A stretch of DNA of 64,000 bases from Crassaminicella profunda (GCF_019884785.1 NZ_CP082326.1:3155355-3219354), one strand, 5' to 3'. Positions 45,806 through 54,753 are shown, numbered from the stretch's first letter. The notes: generated by a model not told the origin, from the sequence alone. A program made the numbers and translations.

Positions 45806-47659
45806 CTATCTTAATAATTGAAGTACACCTTGTGGTTGTTGATTTGCTTGTGCAAGCATTGCTTGAGCTGCTTGATTTAAGATATTATTTTTGCTGAATG
45901 ACATCATTTCTTTTGCCATGTCAACGTCTCTAATTCTTGATTCAGCTGCTGTTAAATTTTCAGATGCTGTTCCTAAGTTATTGATTGTATGTTCTAGTCT
46001 ATTTTGATAAGCACCAAGCTTTGATCTCTCAGTAGATACTTTATTAATCGCTTTATCTAATATATCTATAGCTGCAGTTGCCTTGTCATGTGTAGAAACA
46101 TCTAATGCAGATTCTACTGCTGTTGAATCTGTTCCATTAGTTACTGCGCCAGCGGTAGCAAATGAACCACCTGTGTCTGCAGTCCCTGATGCTGATGCTG
46201 CGCCAGATGCCGCCGCTGGTGCTGCTGCTGTTGCTGCATCTGTTATACCTGTGAATTTTGCAAATTTTGTTTTATCTCCTGCTGCTCCTCCATAATTAAC
46301 TGTAACATCTTCTCCTGTGTTTTTTGCTTTTATTTCTAGTTTTCCACCATTATCAGTGATATCTACTGCATCTGTTATAGCGCCACCTGATCCATCAGTT
46401 GCAGTTTTTAATAAATCTACTAATTGTGTTGTTGTTGCTGCAGCACTTAACCCTCCTGTTATGGTTGAAGTTGCTAGTGTAAATGTTGCACTACCCACTT
46501 CTATACTAATTGATATATTTGTAGCTGCGGATACATCTGTTGCTACCATAGCTGCTGATCCTGTTAATATAGCTACTGTTGCTGCTGCTGTTGCTGCTCC
46601 TGATGCTCCTTCTGCTCCTTCTGCTCCTTCTGCTCCTGATACTTCTTGAGAAATACCAAGGGCTTTTGCACTCATATCTGCAATACTAACTTGGAAGGCT
46701 TGCCCTTTGTTAGCACCAATTTGTAAAGTTGCTTTAAATGTTGATGATTCTCCTGCCGCATCCGCTGCTGCTCCTGATGCTGATGCTGCTCCTGATGCCG
46801 CCGCTGGTGCTGCTGCTGTTGCTGCATCTGTTATACCTGTGAATTTTGCAAATTTTGTTTTATCTCCTGCTGCTCCTCCATAATTAACTGTAACATCTTC
46901 TCCTGTGTTTTTTGCTTTTATTTCTAGTTTTCCACCATTATCAGTGATATCTACTTTATCTGTTATAGCGCCACCTGATCCATCAGTTGCAGTTTTTAAT
47001 AAATCTACTAATTGTGTTGTTGTTGCTGCAGCACTTAATCCTCCTGTTATGGTTGAAGTTGCTAGCGTAAATGTTGCACTACCCACTTCTATACTAATTG
47101 ATATATTTGTAGCTGCGGATACATCTGTTGCTACCATAGCTGCTGATCCTGTTAATATAGCTACTGTTGCTGCTGCTGTTGCTGCTCCTGATGCTCCTTC
47201 TGTTCCTTCTGTTCCTTCTGTTCCTGATGCTGCTGTTGATCTACCACCATCTAATACTTTTTGTGTATTGAACTCAGTAGTATTAGCGATTCTATTGATT
47301 TCAGAAGTTAATTGGTTAATCTCGTTTTGGATTTCTCCTCTATCACTTGAAGTGTTTGTATCATTTGCTGATTGTACTGCTAACTCTCTCATTCTTTGAA
47401 GAATTGAGTGTGTTTCTGTTAATGCACCTTCAGCTGTTTGGATTAAAGAAATACCATCTTGAGCATTTCTTGATGCTTGGTTCAAACCTCTGATTTGGCC
47501 TCTCATTTTTTCACTAATTGCAAGACCTGCTGCATCGTCTCCAGCTCTGTTGATTCTAAGACCTGAAGATAATTTTTCCATTGATTTTCCTGATTTTACT
47601 GTGTTTCCAGTCATCATTCTGTGTGCGTTTAACGCGTTCATATTATGATTAATGATCAT
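45806..47659 (-). CDS. fliC: Flagellin with duplicated Ala-rich variable domain
   Basis: A 617-residue flagellin from ATG 47659 (AAGGAGGG seven bases upstream; an in-frame start at 47704 would add 15 atypical residues and destroy the MIINHN start). D0/D1 ends are complete and close to consensus, ending [10 protein letters not shown], so this is probably the major flagellin. The variable region holds two nearly identical modules of about 150 residues: an EG[T/A] triplet run, [20 protein letters not shown], a [19 protein letters not shown] strand-helix, and an Ala/Ser-rich tail [15 protein letters not shown]. The many Ser/Thr residues are likely glycosylation sites for the adjacent Maf. csrA and fliW follow upstream on the strand, and the leader has SigD and CsrA-like signals. 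Confidence 0.93.
   Translation of the reverse strand: MIINHNMNALNAHRMMTGNTVKSGKSMEKLSSGLRINRAGDDAAGLAISEKMRGQIRGLNQASRNAQDGISLIQTAEGALTETHSILQRMRELAVQSANDTNTSSDRGEIQNEINQLTSEINRIANTTEFNTQKVLDGGRSTAASGTEGTEGTEGASGAATAAATVAILTGSAAMVATDVSAATNISISIEVGSATFTLATSTITGGLSAAATTTQLVDLLKTATDGSGGAITDKVDITDNGGKLEIKAKNTGEDVTVNYGGAAGDKTKFAKFTGITDAATAAAPAAASGAASASGAAADAAGESSTFKATLQIGANKGQAFQVSIADMSAKALGISQEVSGAEGAEGAEGASGAATAAATVAILTGSAAMVATDVSAATNISISIEVGSATFTLATSTITGGLSAAATTTQLVDLLKTATDGSGGAITDAVDITDNGGKLEIKAKNTGEDVTVNYGGAAGDKTKFAKFTGITDAATAAAPAAASGAASASGTADTGGSFATAGAVTNGTDSTAVESALDVSTHDKATAAIDILDKAINKVSTERSKLGAYQNRLEHTINNLGTASENLTAAESRIRDVDMAKEMMSFSKNNILNQAAQAMLAQANQQPQGVLQLLR
46185..46641 (-). repeat. Internal duplication of flagellin gene, copy A
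   Basis: A 457-bp segment repeated at an exact 588-bp offset as 46773-47229. I see only a handful of differences (for example GCA versus TTA near 46370/46958, CCC/TCC near 46450/47039), so the duplication is recent or kept uniform by gene conversion. Confidence 0.88.
46773..47229 (-). repeat. Internal duplication of flagellin gene, copy B
   Basis: Partner of 46185-46641. The triplet run differs in type: Glu-Gly-Thr here, Glu-Gly-Ala in copy A. A conserved flagellin segment ([17 protein letters not shown]) separates the copies. Confidence 0.88.
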
Positions 47660-47685
47660 AAAATTTCCCTCCTTGAATTTTTTTA

Positions 47686-47705
47686 AGTGGACTTCCTTTT
47701 CCACT
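47686..47705 (-). promoter_or_regulatory. Candidate CsrA-binding hairpin in flagellin leader
   Basis: Minus-strand RNA stem AGTGGA/TCCACT (47705-47700 with 47691-47686) presents loop AAAGGAAG with GGA. The ribosome site AAGGAGGG, a second GGA, follows after 11 bases. This mirrors the two-site CsrA control of hag in Bacillus. csrA and fliW are the next genes but one upstream. Confidence 0.65.
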
Positions 47706-47835
47706 GTTTTTATTTATAGTTAGCCTTTCGGCTTGCTACCTTTTGTATAAGTTTTTTACTACTTTATAGTTTTCTTCATTGATTTCTTATATATCGGCCG
47801 ATAATATAAGTATAATTTTTACGCTTGTACTATTA

Positions 47836-47862
47836 TTATCGGCATGTGATTACACTACTTTA
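47836..47862 (-). promoter_or_regulatory. SigD promoter of the 45.8-47.7 kb flagellin gene
   Basis: Minus strand: TAAA (47862-47859), exactly 15 bp, GCCGATAA (47843-47836), a near-perfect sigma-28 promoter. The leader is about 170 nt. A second GCCGATAT lies at about 47798-47791 without a well-spaced -35. Confidence 0.85.
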
Positions 47863-47894
47863 GTATTTTTTTTTAAATTTTTATATTTTTTTAT

Positions 47895-47920
47895 AAAAAA
47901 AGTGGAGTTTTTACTCCACT
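47895..47920 (-). terminator. Intrinsic terminator after the coiled-coil gene
   Basis: Perfect stem AGTGGAGT/ACTCCACT (47901-47908/47913-47920), TTTT loop, with a minus-strand tail TTTTTTTATAAAAAA. Confidence 0.85.
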
Positions 47921-47924
47921 AGGA

Positions 47925-48323
47925 TTATTTTATAATTTTTAAGCTTTCTTTTAATTTAAATAGTTCTTTTTCATTTTCAAATTCTTTTTTCTCCATAAAC
48001 CGAATATCAGAAGATAAATTTGTAACAGATGCTTCTATTTCATCTAATCGTTCGTTCAAATCCCCTCGTATTTCATCATTTTTTCTTTCAATAGTTTCTA
48101 GTATATTGGCATGTCCCTCTGCTAGAAGTTCTATATTCTTTGCCATTTTTTCTTGTGAAACCTCTATTTTAATAAGTCTCTGCTCCATAGATGATTGATT
48201 TTTTTCTAGATTATCAAATCTATTTTCTAAATTATCAAATCTATTTTCTAGATTGTCAAATCTATTTTCCATTCTATTTTGACTTTCTAGTATTTGCTTT
48301 AAGATTTTATCAATATTTTCCAT
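47925..48323 (-). CDS. Coiled-coil protein with heptad repeats, unknown function
   Basis: A 132-residue protein (MENIDKILKQILESQ...) that is almost entirely predicted coiled coil. Three consecutive seven-residue repeats NRFDNLE (about 19-39) are encoded by three tandem 21-bp DNA repeats. The rest keeps the heptad pattern. Similar proteins occur widely in Firmicutes without known function. ATG 48323 has GAGGAG eight bases before it; GTG 48332 is too close to that site. It lies between csrA and the flagellin promoter and ends in its own terminator. Confidence 0.75.
   Translation of the reverse strand: MENIDKILKQILESQNRMENRFDNLENRFDNLENRFDNLEKNQSSMEQRLIKIEVSQEKMAKNIELLAEGHANILETIERKNDEIRGDLNERLDEIEASVTNLSSDIRFMEKKEFENEKELFKLKESLKIIK
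48202..48264 (-). repeat. Three tandem 21-bp repeats encoding NRFDNLE heptads
   Basis: Units 48202-48222, 48223-48243 and 48244-48264 differ at one or two positions. Copy number is likely to vary between strains. Confidence 0.85.
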
Positions 48324-48365
48324 ACATTTCACTCCTCTTCATCATTTTATCATATACCTTCATAA

Positions 48366-48402
48366 GATGTAATATAAATATTTTCGAGATTTATATTACA
48401 TC
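48366..48402. repeat. Perfect 14-bp inverted repeat downstream of csrA
   Basis: GATGTAATATAAAT (48366-48379) and its complement (48389-48402) around a 9-nt centre. Flanking CATAA/TTATG extends the pairing with a bulge. There is no U-run on either strand, so it is not a standard terminator. It could protect the csrA 3' end. Confidence 0.6.
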
Positions 48403-48424
48403 CTTTATGATAAAGAAAAGTTTT

Positions 48425-48649
48425 CTATTTCTTAAATAAATCTTCTAACCCTTTAAGGTTTAAATTGCTTACAGCTGCCTTTTTATTTTCTTCCTGAATT
48501 TCTAGATATATTTCTTTTCTATGAATTTCAATATCCTTTGGAGCGGATATACCAAGCTTTACTTTATTTTCATCAATGCCAATAATCTTTATTTCTATTT
48601 GATCATCAATCACAATACTTTCATCTTTTTTTCTCGTTAAGATTAGCAT
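48425..48649 (-). CDS. csrA: Carbon storage regulator CsrA
   Basis: A 74-residue RNA-binding translational repressor. [24 protein letters not shown] and [20 protein letters not shown] contain the conserved beta-strands; the RNA-contacting residues near L4-R6 and the I-H-R-K-E-I segment are intact. CsrA binds GGA motifs in flagellin mRNA leaders and blocks ribosome access. FliW relieves it. fliW overlaps closely upstream (12 bp gap), the usual pair. Confidence 0.95.
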   Translation of the reverse strand: MLILTRKKDESIVIDDQIEIKIIGIDENKVKLGISAPKDIEIHRKEIYLEIQEENKKAAVSNLNLKGLEDLFKK

Positions 48650-48661
48650 CCTACTCCCCTC

Positions 48662-49111
48662 CTATCCGATATTTTCTGTGACCTCTTCTTCAAAGATACA
48701 ATGTTTTAAACTATACTTTTCTGTATCTAATACAATTTGTTTCCCTTTTTTATTTTTTATATTCATAATCAAAGGACCTCGTAAATTGATGGTCATTTTT
48801 TTCATATCTTCTGGAACAACAGCAATGCTAAAGATCATTACATCTTCTTCCTTTTCAATAGCTAGCTGTTCAATGACTTTTTCAGGGATTTCAAAATCAT
48901 AATCTTTTTTAAATACAAATGGATTTGTAATCACAAAGGCTAAATCTGAATATTCTACTGCTTGCAGCCAATGAAAAGGTACTTCTTTATCAGGATTTAC
49001 AATCACTGTGTATTTTTTTATGTCTTCAAATCCAAGGATTCCTTCTTCAAAGGTAATGATTTTTTCTTCATCAATTTCTATTTCTCCAAAATGCTTTGTA
49101 GTAAGAATCAT
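48662..49111 (-). CDS. fliW: Flagellar assembly factor FliW (CsrA antagonist)
   Basis: A 149-residue FliW: FGEIEIDEEKIITFEEGILGFEDIKKYTVI at the N-terminus, FHWLQAVEYSDLAFVITNP and INLRGPLIMNIKNKKGKQIVLD towards the end. FliW binds free flagellin and CsrA in a partner-switching loop that matches flagellin synthesis to export. With several flagellins encoded here, which of them it senses is an open question. Followed immediately by csrA. Confidence 0.95.
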   Translation of the reverse strand: MILTTKHFGEIEIDEEKIITFEEGILGFEDIKKYTVIVNPDKEVPFHWLQAVEYSDLAFVITNPFVFKKDYDFEIPEKVIEQLAIEKEEDVMIFSIAVVPEDMKKMTINLRGPLIMNIKNKKGKQIVLDTEKYSLKHCIFEEEVTENIG

Positions 49112-49139
49112 AAATTTACCTCCCTTTTAGTTTGAAAGT

Positions 49140-49706
49140 TCAACCTACACGGTTGAACTCTCCACCTACCACTTCAATGTTTAAACTATTTTTTTGTTTT
49201 AGGTAAGTTTCTAGCTTTCCTCTTGTATAATTGATATTAGGTTTACTAACCTTTGCATCAAAAGTTACTTTTCCCCATTCTGATTGGATATCTACCGTAC
49301 CACCTGTAAAATTAATTTGAGGTCTACTCTTTGGAATTACCCCTATATTAAACTCTTTGTTGAATAAATCATGAGCGTTTTCTCTTGCTTGACTAGGAAT
49401 AACATCTCCCTTATTTTCTATAGCTGCCATTTCATTTCCTTGTCTAACAATACGAGCAATCCCTTGTAATGATTTTTGTTTTGCAAAGGCTGCATTGTCT
49501 TTGATAAGATCTTCTACATTCTTTTGACCCTCTTCTTTAAAGCATACATATTGATCAATCTGAACCTTTGATTGTTCTGATTTGATTTGTATTTTAGGGG
49601 GCTGCGTATGCATTTTTAGTTCTGGATTTGGCTGATTGATTTCAAGCTTTCCTGGTGTTCGATTGATCCCTATTTGCGCTCTTGTACTAGTCATACTAAG
49701 TTCCAT
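49140..49706 (-). CDS. DUF6470 (YviE-like) flagellar locus protein
   Basis: A 188-residue protein corresponding by position and pattern to Bacillus yviE between flgL and fliW. MELSMTSTRAQIGINRTPGKLEI with repeated (I/K)I..QP..P segments at the start, RQGNEMAAIENKGDVIPSQARENA in the middle. The function is unknown. ATG 49706 follows GAGG by eight bases and is preferred over GTG 49715. Confidence 0.8.
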   Translation of the reverse strand: MELSMTSTRAQIGINRTPGKLEINQPNPELKMHTQPPKIQIKSEQSKVQIDQYVCFKEEGQKNVEDLIKDNAAFAKQKSLQGIARIVRQGNEMAAIENKGDVIPSQARENAHDLFNKEFNIGVIPKSRPQINFTGGTVDIQSEWGKVTFDAKVSKPNINYTRGKLETYLKQKNSLNIEVVGGEFNRVG

Positions 49707-49728
49707 ATTTTTCACCTCAATTGATTAA

Positions 49729-51717
49729 CTATCTAAGAAAATCCATAAGGGTTGGTTGTATAATTTTCGCTCCTGTAGATAAAGAAGCACGATAAATATT
49801 TTCTGCTGTTTTAAATTTCATAACGGTTTCCATCATATCTGCATCTTGGGTTTTTGATAATAATGCTGTGAAATTTAGTATATTATCATCTAGACGATTT
49901 TTATCTAATTCTAATCGATTGGTTTTTGCACCGATTTCTGAAAGCTTTGCTAAAACATTATTGAGATTTTGGTCCATATCTTTAAGCATACCGCTAATAT
50001 CTATTTTTTCTGTTTTTATGGAAGCTTTTTGTGAAACTTGATCATTAGCAAAACCTATCTTCGTTAAGAACTTATTATCATCTAGATTGCTAATTTTTAT
50101 ACTTTCAAAATCTGTATTAGATGCATCTTGATAATTTCCAGTAAATTTTAGTCGATGGTCTTCTGTAAAGGAAACCTTTACTTTTCCTAAAAAGGATGGT
50201 TTCCCATCAATTTGATCTTGAATATCTTTTAATAGTTCATCTTTTCCAAATTGGGTATCTAGTTCATATTTTTTATTTTGAGGAAGATTGATGGTTTCTT
50301 CTATTCCATCAATGGTTAAATTAAACTGATGATTTGTATCATCCGTCTCTATGGTTCCCTTCATTCTTTCTCCCACAAGGATTGGTGCAATCTGCTGATT
50401 TGCTTTACCACTGGTAGTCATGATTTCTGTATTACCTAAAGTTCCTTCTACTGTGATATTTTCATTATCTGCTGAAAAGGTAATGGTTTTATTTGTATCA
50501 TCTATTTTTACAGTTACATTTTTAGTTTTTAACGCTGGAATCTTGTCTATTTCATCTTGTATATCTTTTTGAGTTAATGGATTGCTTGCAGGTAATGATA
50601 GTTCGTGAGAATTTTCCTCTCCATCTATTTTTATTTTAAGTTTTCTATCTTTACTACTATTATCTAAATCTCCATCCTTATAAGTAATCGTATTTGTGCT
50701 TATAGTAGAAATTCCCAAAGAAACCTTTGGCGTAATCTCAGCTTGTGCAGTAAAGCTAATTGTTTTATTTTTTTCATCTAAATGTACTTTCACACCATTT
50801 TTCTTGAGATGCTCCACACTATCTATTGCATTTTGTATTGATTCTTCTGTCAATTCTTCATAAGGAAGCTTCAAATCAAAACTGTCATTCCCTATTTTTA
50901 TATTTATGCTTTTATCATCATTGCTATTATCTAACTCTGTATAGCTTATTGCTCTAGTTCCATACTCCATATCCACAAAGCCTTGTTTATAATCCTTTTC
51001 TCCACCTAAACTCTTTTCTAGCTTTGTCAATGTTTCAAAAGTACCATAAAAGCCTTTTTGAAGGATTTCCGTTCCATTTAAATTGGCATTTAGCATATCT
51101 CCTGTACCTATTTCTATATTCATCTTGTCTGCCATTTGATCATAAGTAGGCGCTTTATTATTTTTATTGGTTAAAAATTCTTGAAAGTCTGTATCTTCTA
51201 TATCATCATCAATAGCTCCTCCAGGACTTAATATTCTACCATTATATTTAAGTTTATTCCCTATTGTTGTTCCCTCTACCGCAAAGGGCTTTTCCATTGT
51301 ATTGTATCCAGCAAAGATATATTTTCCAGCAAAGTTGGTATTTCCTATGGATACGATTTGATCCTTTAATTGGGTAATATCCTTTTGTATAGCGGCTTTG
51401 TCTTCATCTGTAAGTGTTCCTGTAGCCCCTCTTGCTGTGAGCTCTCTGACCTTTTGCATAACATCCTTTAACTGCATAACAGATGTTTCTGTTGCTTGCA
51501 TCCAAGAAAGAGCTTGATCTACATTTTTTTTATATTGTTCATGATGAGAAATATCTGATGAAAGCTTTAGAACCTGTGATATACCAATAGGGTCATCTGA
51601 AGGCATATTGATTCTTTTTCCTGTTGCCATTTGCTGATCAAGCTTTGCCATGCTATTTAAGTTATTGAATATATTTCTCATCATGGTATTGGTCATCATG
51701 CTATTTGTAATACGCAT
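49729..51717 (-). CDS. flgL: Hook-filament junction protein FlgL (enlarged)
   Basis: A 662-residue FlgL (HAP3), about twice the usual 300 residues. The N-terminal flagellin-like D0/D1 (MRITNSMMTNTMMRNI, GKRINMPSDDPIGIS) and C-terminus (KTQDADMMETVMKFKTAENIY, ending IIQPTLMDFLR) are standard. The middle (about 230-560) holds two or three related 90-residue beta modules, seen in NDDKSINIKIGNDSFDLKLP...KNKTISFTAQ and SSKDRKLKIKIDGEENSHELSLP...TNKTITFSA. It connects the FlgK ring to flagellin. ATG 51717 is preferred over GTG 51726 on ribosome-site spacing. Confidence 0.92.
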   Translation of the reverse strand: MRITNSMMTNTMMRNIFNNLNSMAKLDQQMATGKRINMPSDDPIGISQVLKLSSDISHHEQYKKNVDQALSWMQATETSVMQLKDVMQKVRELTARGATGTLTDEDKAAIQKDITQLKDQIVSIGNTNFAGKYIFAGYNTMEKPFAVEGTTIGNKLKYNGRILSPGGAIDDDIEDTDFQEFLTNKNNKAPTYDQMADKMNIEIGTGDMLNANLNGTEILQKGFYGTFETLTKLEKSLGGEKDYKQGFVDMEYGTRAISYTELDNSNDDKSINIKIGNDSFDLKLPYEELTEESIQNAIDSVEHLKKNGVKVHLDEKNKTISFTAQAEITPKVSLGISTISTNTITYKDGDLDNSSKDRKLKIKIDGEENSHELSLPASNPLTQKDIQDEIDKIPALKTKNVTVKIDDTNKTITFSADNENITVEGTLGNTEIMTTSGKANQQIAPILVGERMKGTIETDDTNHQFNLTIDGIEETINLPQNKKYELDTQFGKDELLKDIQDQIDGKPSFLGKVKVSFTEDHRLKFTGNYQDASNTDFESIKISNLDDNKFLTKIGFANDQVSQKASIKTEKIDISGMLKDMDQNLNNVLAKLSEIGAKTNRLELDKNRLDDNILNFTALLSKTQDADMMETVMKFKTAENIYRASLSTGAKIIQPTLMDFLR

Positions 51718-51754
51718 TTTTTTCACTCCATTTCAAAATCTCAATCATTTATAA

Positions 51755-53407
51755 TTATCTTCCTACCAATCCCATACGATTAATAATCGTATCAATCATC
51801 TGATCTATTGCCGTAATCATTCTTGCATTAGCTTGATATGCATGCTGAAATTTAATCATATTTGCCATTTCTTCATCTAATGATACACCAGATATAGACT
51901 GTTTTTTGTTATCTGTTTGTCCTAATAAAATAGCTTGATTTTTAGATGTATTTTTTGCATGTTGGCTATCTACTCCTAAATTTGAAATTAAAGATTTCAT
52001 AAAGTCTTCTGGTTTTCCCCATGCATACATCTTAGCTTTATCTTTTATTTGGTTCATTTTCAAAGCATTATCCCCACTTCCAGGAAGTCCTGCATGGGTG
52101 CTACTTGCAGCAATCGCATTTAATTCCTTCTCTACTGCATCAGATATGCTCATGGATGTAGCAGTAATTTTAGAGGTAATATAATATTTTTCAGTACCAT
52201 CTTCAACAATTTTTACTACAGACATTTCATTATAAGAGGGAATGGTATCTTGTGTAAATTCAAAGGGTTCTTTTCCTAACTCTGAGGATTTTGCCCCTTC
52301 AATCATTCTGATAGCCTCTTGTTCTCCGTATTTATCCATAAGATTCATAAATTTTTTATCTTTAGTAATTTCCTTTATTTCTCCATTCATCTGAAAAAAA
52401 TCTACTCCATGTTGTCCATTCAACCCATATCCTTCTCTATGAATAAGGTTGGTTTGTACAACAAAAGTTTTTGCAAAGTTATTCAATTGATCTGTATAAT
52501 ACGGAACCCCTTTTTCATCTCCGCTAATATTGTCCCTTGCATCTATATATCCTTTTAATTTTCCACCTTTAGGGATAAAGCTTCCTCCCTTTTCCCAAAC
52601 TACATCACTAAGCTGTTCTACATCTGCATTATTTTTTTTCTCCCCTGGCTCTCTTTCCTTTATTTTCAAGTGGGAAGAACCTGTTTGTGATACAAGTTGG
52701 TTTCCATCTGCCATTACACGAATTTTTCCGCTTTTTTCTTCAAAAGTATCTATTTTCACTAATTCAGATAATTGATCTAAAATTAAATTTCTTTCATCTC
52801 TCAAATCATTTGCACGACTTCCATCTAACTCATAACGGCAAATTTGGTCATTTAATTCTGCTATTTGATCTGCATAACCATTAATTTGGTCTACTGTAGT
52901 CTTTACATTAAAATCTAAATCCCTTTGGACTTTCTCTAATTGATACCCTAATTGATTCACCATCTTAGCAAGTTTGATTCCTGACTCTCTCACTGTAGCT
53001 CTTGTGGTTAGATTTTCTGCATCTGTACTTAGCTTTTCTAATGATACAAAATAATCATCCATTGCTTTACGAATTGCTGAATCAGAGGGTTCTCCAAAAA
53101 TGGCTTCTATATTTTTTAATACATCAGCCCTTGTATTCCACTCACCAAAAGCTTGATTTTCATCTCTATATTTAATGTCTAAAAACTCATCTCGAATATT
53201 TTTTATATGAAGAGTATCTACACCTGTTCCAATCATCCCTTGTCCACCTGATAAGGCCATTGGATCTGACTGAGACATTTCTACTCTTTGTCTAGAGTAA
53301 CCTGGTGTATTTGCATTTGCTATATTATGTCCTATAACTTGTAGTGCTCTTTGACTAGCAAATAATCCTGATTTTGCTATATTGAGTCCAAAAAAACTTC
53401 CACTCAT
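51755..53407 (-). CDS. flgK: Hook-filament junction protein FlgK
   Basis: A 550-residue FlgK (HAP1). SGSFFGLNIAKSGLFASQRALQVIGHNIANANTPGYSRQR in part marks the rod/hook/HAP N-terminal motif, and EEMANMIKFQHAYQANARMITAIDQMIDTIIN marks the C-terminal one. It is the first junction protein between hook and filament and is exported with help from FlgN. Gene spacing: 11 bp after flgN, 28 bp before flgL. Confidence 0.95.
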   Translation of the reverse strand: MSGSFFGLNIAKSGLFASQRALQVIGHNIANANTPGYSRQRVEMSQSDPMALSGGQGMIGTGVDTLHIKNIRDEFLDIKYRDENQAFGEWNTRADVLKNIEAIFGEPSDSAIRKAMDDYFVSLEKLSTDAENLTTRATVRESGIKLAKMVNQLGYQLEKVQRDLDFNVKTTVDQINGYADQIAELNDQICRYELDGSRANDLRDERNLILDQLSELVKIDTFEEKSGKIRVMADGNQLVSQTGSSHLKIKEREPGEKKNNADVEQLSDVVWEKGGSFIPKGGKLKGYIDARDNISGDEKGVPYYTDQLNNFAKTFVVQTNLIHREGYGLNGQHGVDFFQMNGEIKEITKDKKFMNLMDKYGEQEAIRMIEGAKSSELGKEPFEFTQDTIPSYNEMSVVKIVEDGTEKYYITSKITATSMSISDAVEKELNAIAASSTHAGLPGSGDNALKMNQIKDKAKMYAWGKPEDFMKSLISNLGVDSQHAKNTSKNQAILLGQTDNKKQSISGVSLDEEMANMIKFQHAYQANARMITAIDQMIDTIINRMGLVGR

Positions 53408-53418
53408 TTTTATCCCCC

Positions 53419-53916
53419 TTAAACTTTTGCATCAAAAATACTAGATTTTTTCTTTAAATCCTTTTCATTTGCCTCATCTCCATAAGTACTTCCTGCTGTA
53501 TCTAAGCTTGTTATCACATTCATATTAAAGTCAATATAATCTAATGACTGGTGAATCAACTTAGCATTTAATTCATTTAAATGTTGTATTTCTCTTAATA
53601 AACTTTCTAATTTATTCTTCAAATCTACAACCTTTGTTTTATATAAAGGCTCTAAATAATTAGATAAGTCACTAATATTTCCAATGTATTCTATGTCTAA
53701 TTCATGTAATATATTTCCAACAATCGCCGTTCGTATTTGGTCAATCTTTCCCATATTCACAATGATATCTTGTTCTTGTTGGGTAATCCGCTCTAGCTCT
53801 TTTACATTGCCCTCTATGATGATTGCTTTTTTCTTGTTTGCTAAATTTAAATAGTCCTGATAGATTTCACATTCTTTATTCAGCGCAAGGATTAATTGTT
53901 CAATAGATTTGGACAT
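53419..53916 (-). CDS. flgN: Flagellar export chaperone FlgN
   Basis: A 165-residue helical protein of the FlgN/YvyG family (LILALNKECEIYQDYLNLANKKKAIIIEGNVKELERITQQEQDI in part). It chaperones FlgK and FlgL for type-III export, and it is immediately upstream of flgK as usual. A terminator-like hairpin separates it from flgM, so part of its expression must come from read-through or an unseen promoter. Confidence 0.88.
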   Translation of the reverse strand: MSKSIEQLILALNKECEIYQDYLNLANKKKAIIIEGNVKELERITQQEQDIIVNMGKIDQIRTAIVGNILHELDIEYIGNISDLSNYLEPLYKTKVVDLKNKLESLLREIQHLNELNAKLIHQSLDYIDFNMNVITSLDTAGSTYGDEANEKDLKKKSSIFDAKV

Positions 53917-53940
53917 TTATTTTCCTCCTTAAATAAGCAT

Positions 53941-53972
53941 TTAAAAAATTTGAAGGCAAATTTACCTTCAAA
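53941..53972 (-). terminator. Intrinsic terminator after flgM
   Basis: Minus-strand stem TTTGAAGG/CCTTCAAA (53972-53965 with 53956-53949), 8-nt loop, then TTTTTTAA. It lies 4 bp past the flgM stop and could limit read-through from the flgM SigD promoter into flgN-flgK-flgL. Confidence 0.7.
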
Positions 53973-53976
53973 AATT

Positions 53977-54252
53977 TTAAATCTTTCTATCAAACATACC
54001 TTCCACAATTTCTTCTGCAGATGGGCTATAATTTCTAGAAGCTGTTTGCTGTTTGATTTTATCTACCTTTTCATCTCTCACATCTGGAAGCTTTTTATAA
54101 GCATCTAATGCTACTTGATACTCTCTTGCATTTTCAGATATTTGAATCTGATCATCCTTTTGCTTCATTTTTTTAATGTTTCCTACGTTTTTTGTATTCT
54201 TTCTATACGTCCCTAGTATTTTTTGCATATTAAGATTATTAGTGATTTTCAT
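53977..54252 (-). CDS. flgM: Anti-sigma-28 factor FlgM
   Basis: A 91-residue FlgM. The C-terminal sigma-binding half contains DQIQISENAREYQVALDAYKKLPDVRDEKVDKI and YSPSAEEIVEGMF. FlgM holds SigD inactive until the hook is complete, then leaves the cell through the export apparatus. A SigD promoter directly upstream makes a negative feedback loop. It sits between the yvyF-type gene and flgN as in Bacillus. Confidence 0.93.
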   Translation of the reverse strand: MKITNNLNMQKILGTYRKNTKNVGNIKKMKQKDDQIQISENAREYQVALDAYKKLPDVRDEKVDKIKQQTASRNYSPSAEEIVEGMFDRKI

Positions 54253-54289
54253 AAAAACACCCCCACTTCTACCGAATGATTCTACTTTA

Positions 54290-54317
54290 GTATCGGCAAA
54301 AGTGAGGGTTATGTTTA
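54290..54317 (-). promoter_or_regulatory. SigD promoter of flgM
   Basis: Minus strand: TAAA (54317-54314), 16-bp spacer, GCCGATAC (54297-54290), 37 bp before the flgM start. Confidence 0.8.
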
Positions 54318-54333
54318 TAATTTTTATAAAAAT

Positions 54334-54753
54334 TTATCTTCTTTTTTTCCTTTCTGCAGTGTACATTCTTTCTCTTTGTTTATCACCTTTTGATTTTAAT
54401 CGATCTACCTTTTCAAATCCATCCTTTAATCCATTTTTTAATTCTTGTGCACATTCATCACAAAATCTTCCTGTTCTAATTGCTTTTCCACAACGTTCAC
54501 ATTCAAGAAGTAGCGCTGAATTTTCTCCTATAATTTCAAGTCTTCCTTCTCTTAAGAAACGAAGAATTTTATCTTCGTCCACACCTGTTTCTTCTGATAC
54601 CTCTGTAAGGGTTGCTCCTGTATTTTCATAGATATACTCCCTTACAGCTTTAAAAGCATCTTCATCCTTTCTTCTGCATCTTGGACATATTTTACTAATA
54701 CCATTATATTGAAAAAGTTTGCCACATTCTTTACAATTTCGAATTTCAGCCAT
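54334..54753 (-). CDS. YvyF-type flagellar zinc-ribbon protein
   Basis: A 139-residue protein corresponding to Bacillus YvyF, between comFC and flgM. Two zinc-binding Cys pairs are visible (CKECG...CPRC at about 7-27 and CERCG...CDEC at about 84-100). A helix-turn-helix-like segment lies between them (TLTEVSEETGVDEDKILRFLREG). The C-terminus is basic (AERKKRR). It is thought to be a regulator of flagellar genes; the mechanism is not known to me. Confidence 0.82.
   Translation of the reverse strand: MAEIRNCKECGKLFQYNGISKICPRCRRKDEDAFKAVREYIYENTGATLTEVSEETGVDEDKILRFLREGRLEIIGENSALLLECERCGKAIRTGRFCDECAQELKNGLKDGFEKVDRLKSKGDKQRERMYTAERKKRR

Noticed and set aside
46083-47399. Long plus-strand frames (up to 164 codons) opposite the flagellin gene
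   Set aside because: They are antisense shadows of the Ala/Thr-rich low-complexity coding sequence and repeat with its duplication.
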